From Goniomonas avonlea (lineage: Eukaryota > Cryptophyceae > Goniomonadida > Goniomonadaceae): a stretch of DNA of 17,110 nt. The stretch lies in assembly GCA_003573635.1 (NCBI GenBank), contig QUTJ01031755.1:1-17110 (forward strand), read 5' to 3'. Each line of letters begins with the position of its first letter. Positions within the stretch are counted from its first letter, which is position 1. Position numbers and translations under genes: made by a program. Positions 6,484 through 15,400 of the stretch are shown here, in pieces. Under the pieces are notes generated by a model, which made no database searches, was not told the origin of the DNA, and was given only the letters and a program-made list of their open reading frames with translations.

Positions 6484-9400
6484 GTACATACACTATTGCT
6501 GCTGTGTTGTGCGAGCTCACGCGGTCGTACAGTCGATGTGGACGAGCTCAGTCACGCCAAGGTGTGTCGGTGTCGTTGATGTTCTGTGCAGAGTCTCATG
6601 TGCTTCCCAGGTGTGCGGGCGTGGTATGTGTTGTAAATTTTCTGCAGAGCTCCAGTATGGAGTGAAGCAGAAGGCTCAGCACCATGCCTCCTCGAATGAG
6701 ACCAAGACCTCCAAGAGTGAGTTCCCAGCCAACTGGCTCGATGTTCATCCGTATGAACAGGGTCGGGCTCGTCGATCTACCACTTCGAGATTTGTTCTCA
6801 GTGCGGGGATGCGCAGAATGCTTTTTTCAAGCTGGACTTTACCAGTGTGGAAGCTGAGGACCCTCACGTCGGCCCCAGCTTCGCTAAGTACCCTGTGTTC
6901 TTCCGTCAGAACCACGAGTCTGGAAAGATCAATGCTGTGTGGCTGTCATCTAAGGATATCAAGAAGGTTCGCCGTGCCAAGGTATTTTGTGTCCCCGACT
7001 TCGCTTCTTGGGTTGACGTGCTGTCAGCGTGCCCTCCTCAAGGCTGTCGCCAAGCGTATCCATCCTGGGGCACTCAAGAAGGTGCACAAGCACAAGCACT
7101 CGGAGCTTGACACGAGCGAGTAAGTTGCGTTAATTGGATTGCATTTGCTAATTCAGTGTAGCGTGCAAACCGACATTGAACTTGTCGAGGAGCCGTATAT
7201 CTCGCGGAAGTCGCTCAAGAAGGCTGAGGAGCAATTGTTTGATGAGACGAGCGACCTTATTTCTGAGCTTCAGGATTTCCAGAACGCAGATGAGATCACC
7301 GAGGAGGACGTGGATCTCTCTGATCTGGAGGTTTCTGTCCAGCAGGAGCAGACCACCAGCTACCATTTCTACGATCATGACGAGGTGGGTGTTCCGCTCC
7401 CTGAGGTGCTTGGTTCTAACGACTTTGCAGTTGGGTGACCTTATGCTTGTGGAGCACAACGTGGCTCCCTGGGGCGAGGATGGCGGCATGGTCCTTGAGG
7501 AGGAGGTGCGCCTGGTTTCTTTAGTTGAGACGCTTGGTCCAACTGTGTGGCGTTTGATCCCTTTCCTTTGGCCGCGTGTGTAAAGCAGACTTCGCAGGTT
7601 TCTTTCCTCGACGATGAGGACCAGTCGCACAAGAAGCCCAAGCACGCCAAGTTCAAGGTTCACCCCCCACCCCCTTGAGTGCATGCGTTAACTCCCTGGC
7701 AGGCCAAGAACGTGTCAACCAAGCTCCACGGGCACCACAAGTTGCGCAAAATGGTTGAAGTGAAGCGGAAGAAGAAGTCGCGCACCTACATGGATAAGCA
7801 CGGCTCAGTGGTCAAGTCTGATGAGAAGGCCGCCACCAAGATCGGCTCGATGGCGTGCGTTCCTCACAATACTTAAATTGCCACCTCCACGAACGAGGAG
7901 CCAGCTGTCTTTCTGAAGCGAGAATATCATCTCTCCAATGGACTTCACAGGAGATTTGGAGGCTCCCCTTCCACCCTTGTTGCTCACAATGACCATTCTC
8001 CACAACTCAACCTGCATCGCCCTTCACCACCAACTCCTAACTCCCGACACCAGCCCTATCCACATGAAGCACAAGCCGCGTGTGCTCGCACCCGACCCAG
8101 GCCGCGCCAAGTTCAAGGTGCACTACAAGATGAAGCGCGAGGGCAAGCCCGTCCTGCACGCCAAGTGCGCTACCCCGGTGCTTCTCGAGGACTTCGAGCA
8201 GGTACAGCCCTTCTTGTCAGCATCAGACTGTGCCAAAACTGACTGCCATCGATCCAGGTGGTGGGCCAGAGCCTCGACGGCAGCGTGACCACTCCGTTGG
8301 AGTTCATCGAGTCTGAGGACGACGTGGTGGAGGACCAGCAGGACACTGGTGCCGATGACGAAGAGCGCCTCCACAACGGTACGAACCCATGTCCCCATTC
8401 ACGTAAAACCGGATTCCTGGTATTGCTCACTGCAGGGCAGCTCGTGCAGCGAAATAGATTGACGGCGGCGTTGACGAGTTGAAACTTGTGTTGCAAAGGG
8501 CAGATGATAGACGCTCGGGTTGCTCACAGTCTTCGGCAGTGATGGAGCTTCTGGACTCCAGCGACTTCGACGCGTCCGACCTTGGCCAGCACCTGCGCTC
8601 CTCGATTGTCCGTAAGACTTGCGAGGAAGCCTGGGCTCGCTACAACAAGGGCCACCTCTCCCTTCTCGGCATGAAGACGGTGTGTGCACGCGCAGTATGT
8701 GCCTGTGTGCCTGTGTGCGAGCGCTTTTCAGTCTTCGAAGTTTGTGTGGCTGCTCCTTGCCCCCCCCCCCCTTTCCNCCGCTAACCCCCCCCCCCAGGTC
8801 CTCGGTGCTTTGGCCCCGATCCGTGGTCATACGGCTGCTTCGGAACTTCTCGAGACATTGTGGAACAAGGATGCTCACCACGACCTGCGCACCCAAGCCG
8901 CTGTCTCGCTGGCTCTTCGTGGCCCCGAGGGTTCCGATCTGGACGTGCCGGTGCGACTTCAGTCGAGCCTTGATATTCTGTGTATCAACGGCATCGAAGA
9001 GCCCGAGGATGCAAGAGCCCAACGATGCATCCTCTCTGGAATCAGATATCTCGACACTCAGCGTGGTGTATTCGTGTCGCAACTCGGAACACCATACCTT
9101 TGGAACAATTGAGGTTTGGGAACCAGATGCTCAGGCAACGCAGCGCGAGAATACCGGGAAATCTGCTCGTGATTGTAATTTGTAACATGAGCGTGCAGGA
9201 GTTTCTTCTCGACGGTGTGGCCGACATCGCCTTCAGCAAGGACACGGAGGACCGCATGCGCGACCCCTCTGTCATGGCCCTCGGTGCTCTCCTGCGCGAC
9301 CACGCCAACGCTGGTCCCTACCTCGAGCGTATCACCAACGAGCTCGCTTCGACCGACATGGGTCGCCACCAGGTGAGCTCCTAGCCCGCACCAAACTGTC

Positions 9401-12400
9401 GCACTGCGTCTTGACTGACCTCTGCACACCCAGGCCGTGGACATGTTGGAGGATATCTCCTCTGAGATTGGCTCTGAGCGCAGCCGTCGCAGTGTTGCGC
9501 TGATGCTCGCACTTGCGAACGCGGGTGAGTCGTTTTGAAGAGAAACATCTTTCCGCGCCTTGAACAAATTCACAAAAGGGTTTGGAACCTCCGCACCCCC
9601 TGTCCCTGCTTGCTCTCACCTGTCTCTGCTTGCTCTTGTGTCTCGCTCATGGCTCGCTCCAGGTCCCTCTGCACAGGAAGCTGCTCCCCATGTTGCTCGC
9701 TTCCTCAAGTCTCGCAACTCCAAGGAGGTCGACGCTGCCACCACTGCCTTGGCCAACATGGAGGTGCGCAAGGCATCCCGCCTCTTTTTCTCGCCCCTTT
9801 TTGCTTGCCTCCACCGAATTGCTGATCCATCCGAGCCTGAGAACAAAGTACCTTGCAATCTCCTCCTGCTTGGCTCTCGTCGGTTTGTGAACAAGCTCTC
9901 ACCTCATGCCCAGGTGCAAATCGGCGTCGAGGGCAGCGCACTCCCCGCGCTCGAGGCGCACGCCAAGACTGTGCTCACAACCGACTTTGCAACCTACACC
10001 CCTGCCCTCGCGTACAAGGATGACTATGGCATGGCCATCAAGCCCAAGGTTCCGCTCCTGACCTACATGGAAGGGGTGCGTCGCCGATTTCCATCGGAGT
10101 TTTGATAATTTTTGGGCTTGTGTTATTCAACACCCAGTTCACCGCTTTCCAATGTCAACTTTCTTCCACTGTTAACTCCTTGCCAATGTCAACCGCTTTG
10201 GTGATTCTCCTCGACCTCTGGTCACACATGCCCAGATCACGGCGCACGCGATCTTCGACGCAGTCACTGACGAGAAGAACGACTGCAAGCCCGACACGAT
10301 GACCGAGACTTGCGTGTTCGCCAGCTGCCGCGCTCGTCGTGATGCTGCCATTACCAAGTGCTACATTGGCAGGCTCCGATCTCCCGCCATCGGGACCTTC
10401 TCCAAGAAGGCCGAAGAGGTGTGCCTCATGCATTCCACGCGCACGCACACACTCCAGAGGGCGGTGAAAGCGGGGAGGGGGGGGGGCAAACCTGCTGACC
10501 AGGAGATGGGGTACAACCAAATCTCACTGTCTGCCTGTTTCTGTCTCCTCTGGCCAGGTCGATGGGCGGTTTCAAATCATGCATGTTCTCTTCTTTACCG
10601 TACTTGCAGGTGTATGAGGACGGTCTCGGCAAGCCCTCCGACCCCAAGCCCCAGGGCGTCCTGCGCTTCGACCCGTCGCAGATGACTCTCAAGGTGTGCG
10701 AGCGTTTCCCATCTCCGCCTTTACTGCTGGCAGCTGCGACATAATTGCCCCCTTTAACACCCTGTTGGCCCCTGGCCCGGCCACCACATGATTGCCCTGA
10801 TTCCACCCTGCTGGCCATTGCCTTGATCGGGTTCCGAGTGCTCAGCGTGATCGTTGCTCGCAGGAGCTGAGGCAGCGCCGCATGAGCCTCGAAGGCTACT
10901 CGTCTCGCCTGGATGAGGTCACTGAGCAGTACCTCTGGGCCTTCTGGGTGTTGGAGAACATCAGGTACATCCAGACCGACCCTGAGCGCAAGGCTGTGTT
11001 GGACGCTGTCATGAAGGACCCCCAGTCCACCTATTACCCTCCCGGTACCCCTGCCTCGGCCAAGAAGGCCATTCAAGCCTCGGACATCGATGCGCTCGCC
11101 GCGGTATGTCCTCGTGGTCCTCCTGCTCTGACTGCGTATCCTTGCGTTGTGTGCTTGTTGAATTCAAGGTATCGTGCCATGCCTGTCAAATGCGAGGTAT
11201 GGCGTGGTACGAATCTCAATCTGTGGGACTCTTTTGAATGCAGCTCCTTCGAATCCAGTGCGTGCAACTCATGCGGTCCCGTCAGACTGTCGCGAACCTC
11301 AAGGCCACCCGCGACAAGGTGACGGCGGTTGCCAAGCCTCTCGTTGCTGCCTTCGAGGCCCAGTGGAAGAAGACCCAGGAGCACGAAATGGCCAAGGAGT
11401 CCGGCACCATGGTGGAGTACAGCTCCTGCTCTGTGGTCAACAGTGTTCCGTGGGTTGACGTCAAGAAGACAAAGACTCTCAAGACGCGCACTTCGTCGTA
11501 CTGGAACGGCATCGCCTCCTGCCGCAGCAGGACGCTGAACAATGTGAGGATATTCCCCTCCGACGCCCATTTGCTTGCGCCTGCAGATATTCTTTACACT
11601 CGTCACCCGTGACCAGCGTTGCACTTTGTTGCCCATCCTGATTTTTTGCGCTCAACTCGCCAAATGGACGCTCTAACCCAAGTGCAGCCCACGTTCCCCC
11701 CTTCGACTGAGAAGGAGTTCCGCGCTCTGGTCCCCATTGGCGACACCGACGCCTCCACGTGGGCCAACTCTCCCGTCATGACCCGTGATCTCGTGGCCAC
11801 CTGGCGTGAGGTGACGGACGCCATCTACCAGTGTGTTGGCGACGCCAGCGCCGAGGTGCTCAAGAAGCTCGAGGCGGCTCCGACCACCCCCATGGCCTGG
11901 TCGCAGGTGCCGTACCCCCACGCGCGCTGACCCTCGGTCTCCATGCATGCCCTTGTGTCTCTTGTGCCCCCACGGTTTGCTGCTGAATCTCACTCTTGAG
12001 CAAACGCGGTTGGCTCACTCGAGTGCAGCAATACGAGTACCAGCACTTCTACGATGAGGCTGTCAACTTCCTCAACGAGGCTGACGATTTCTACGTCGCT
12101 CACTACCGCTTCCAGTGTGCCTACACGGTGTGTCCCTGTCTCTGCATGGCTTGTCTGAGTTTGTGGCTCGTTGACTCACAATCCTTCAGGCGTTTGCCGC
12201 GTCGCTGCCCGCTGGAAAGGACAAGGAGGCTGCCAACGCTGTGGTGCGTCTTTGGATGTTCAAGAGCACATTGATGTGTGGTCCTGAAGTTGCACCAAAA
12301 CCCAGCGCTTGGAACCCTCCACTCACTCGTACACGCAGGTGACCAAGGCCATGGACTACTGGAAGGCCATCATCGTCAAGCGCGAGGCCATTGGTCCTCA

Positions 12401-15400
12401 GTACCAGTACTTCTCGACTCCCACTCTCAGTGGCATTGCGGTGAGCCCCCAAGCGTACAGAACCAGTGTGTCCCAATCCGCAGAGTGAACTGGTGCTGTT
12501 ATTCGCGTTCTCAGGTTCACTTGGTTGTGGTTTTTGTTCTGGTGCGACCGGTTGTTGTGCAGCTTTGAACGGTAGTGTGCCGGTTCCCGACTCTGGAGTG
12601 CGCGTTCTGACGCTCTCCGGCCGCAGGGCAAGCTCACCACCATTCGTGATGTGGCCGAGACCGCCACCATGGCACTGACGGAGCAAAGGTGATTTGACTC
12701 GACTGTCTTCTGCCACCCTCGTGACATGCGAGGTCTGAGCCCGTAGTTTTTGGTGTTTGCGCCAACCGTCCCAAGCTCCATAACATCGTGAATTCTTGTG
12801 CTGTAGCTGAGGCTCGGCGGCAGGTGGGACTACTCGACTTGCAGCTCTGGACTCGTGACCCGCACAACCTGGACCGGCACTCCTCCCGGCACTGAGGACA
12901 GTGGTGAAGGTCTGGATCTGTTCAACGAGCTCAAGAAGGTGCGCATGTGCTTGGGTCTTGTCGTGAACTCTTTTTGAGTCTTCTGTCGGAAGCGAGCAGC
13001 CGCTTTCGGACAGCACGATACGGTCACACGAGGACAACAAGACCGTAGCGGCGGAGCCAGCTTGTCGGTTGCTCTGGCGTTTTATTGATAGTGTTTGTCA
13101 GGCATAGGTCGAGACTGAACACTGGGGACGCTGAGAGGGGAGTGCCAATAACGACTCTGGCCCCGCAGATTGTCGATGCTGCGGTGAAGACCTGCGTTGC
13201 GGACGGCATGAAGGCAGGCGGCCCGGAGGCTGTCGAAGCCCAGATCACGTACCGCTGCCAGGATTACTACTGGGCCCAGACCTTCGCCAACTCCAACTAT
13301 GGCACCTGGGCTGGTGAAATCCGCGGCACCATCGACGCGGTCAACTGCGAGTACGACAACCTCAACTACGCTATCACTGACCACGTGCACGCGCGCGCTC
13401 AGGTGGTCAAGATCCTCGATGCTTGGCAGGTGCGCGGAGCCTCAACGGCATTTGTGACTTCTTTGCCGTTTTCTACGTTCATGGGTTCGATTGCTGGCGC
13501 GGCCAACTGTTGTCGCTGTCAATACTCGTCTCTCGACATGAAACCTGCAGATATTGACAATCTGTCACCCAGAACAAGGGCTTGGAACCGCTTTCCAAGG
13601 TTGACTCCAAGTTCAGCGCTCTCAAGCGAGTGCAGTGCGCCTGGGGCTACGCTCGCTCGCAGTACGAGTACTACTACGACAAGGACCAGAAACTGTGCGT
13701 TGTCTCGATGCCATCGAGCCGTGTTGCTCCCTCTCTCGCTTCTCCCTCCGTTCCTCCAAACTCTGACACTGGAGAAGAAAGTCTGACACCGTCCCCAGCT
13801 CCAAGGCTCGCGAGGCAATGGCATCCGCGTCCGAGAAGGAGGGCGCCGCAGCGCTCAAGGGCTCTGAGGAGGAGTCGGCCCACGCCGAGGCTGGCGGTCT
13901 GCAGGTGCCCTGACGCGATTCGACTTGACCCTCCGCCACCTTGATATTCGACCCCCGCTTGCCATCCGCCCGCCTTGACTCCGACATTCGACCACCTTGT
14001 ATCATATTTCTTGCAGTCTCCTCTCCCTCACTGCTGATGCAGGGCGACGCTGACAAGCGGTCCGCGACGTGCGTGAAGAAGACTACGCCCATCACCCTCA
14101 ACGCTGGCCAGTTGGTCAAGGACGACATGCTCAGCACTCTGCCCTTGTACCTCGAGGTCCGTGCTCGCTCGTGTGTTGGCTGATAGTTTGGCCCCATGCC
14201 CAAGCGCCTGTGTCCTTCAGGGCTGTGCCCCACATTTAGGGCTTAGTGCATGCCAGAGTCTTCGGCGCCCGTTGTCATGCTCACCTTGTGCGCAGCTGGA
14301 CGGCTTCATTGCTTCCATCGTCACTCTGCGCGACACTGCCCGCAACAACGGTGGTGCCTTCCGCAATGTGCTGGAGACCACCCTCCAGAACATCGCCCCA
14401 TACGACCGGTTCACCGATGACGACGATGATGAAGGACTGCACGCTCTCGGTATCAAGAACCCTTGGATTCTCCGCACCAAGAGCGGTACGTTTCGCGGCG
14501 CAGTGGGACCTTTGTGACAGTGTGCTCGCGGTCTTGGACCAGGGAGGAGAGAGGGAGGACTCCCATGCCTCTCTCGCGCTTTGCACAAACCGATGATTGA
14601 AACTGTTCCTTCCCCGTTTAAACTCAGTGACTCGCGGGACTCGATCATTGTCTCACGCCGTAACGTAGGCGAGTACGGAGCCAAGATCAAGGCCGGTTGG
14701 GGCCAGCCCGCCAACGTCCAGGAGGCCATGACGTCGGACGAGCTGGTTGCCTGGTGAGCCTCGAATTTTGGGTCTCTCAGAGGTTCTTCCCGCGGTCATA
14801 TTCCCCGAGCGGTGATGAGTCCATGGTCCCCATTCGGCCGAACTGGCGCCCACCTTGTATTTGATTCAGCATGTGTCGGACTAGCTGACCATCGACCTCC
14901 AGGTATGACATGCTGGCTCGGCCCGACAAGCTGTTGAAGGCTGCGTGGTCCAAGATGAGCGACGCCATGAAGACCAAGAAGGCCGAACAGCACCCGCCGG
15001 ACTGGGGCAACGTATGCTCCCCTTTCTGCGCACTCTGTAGAAACACCCACCATGTGTACCATTGTTCCCCTGAAGCATCGGCTCGCCTCACGATCCGAAT
15101 TGCAGGTGCAAATGTACCAGGGAGACGTGGGTCTCAAGGCTGCTATGCGCAGCAAGAAGCTGCATATCTTCAACATCCGCGGCAGCCTGGGTTTCAAGGA
15201 ACAGCCAGAGTCGCCTTCTTCCGCTGCCTTCGGTGTCGAGTACACCTTCAGCGTGTTCGGCATTCAGATCAGCCACGCCAGGAAGACTCATCCCTCGAAC
15301 AACCCCGACTCTGAGTAAGTGCTCATTTTCGTGTCGTGTTCTCCTTTGGTTGCGTTCTCCCTTGTTTGCGTCATAGTACAGGAGTGTTTTGCGTTCTGCC

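Noticed and set aside
8798-9112. Read-through of the exon at 8798 to the stop at 9110-9112 as a gene end
   Set aside because: The following exons continue the same helical character in phase, and a GTGCGA donor at 8951 matches the gene's usual donor type, so an intron is the better reading.
12186-13040. Minus-strand 284-codon frame
   Set aside because: It is antisense to several phased exons of the giant gene (12190-12938) and has low-complexity composition; it is a shadow of those exons.
14810-14822. GTGATGAGTCC resembling part of a hammerhead ribozyme core
   Set aside because: The required partner GAAA segment and flanking stems are not visible, so it is a chance match.
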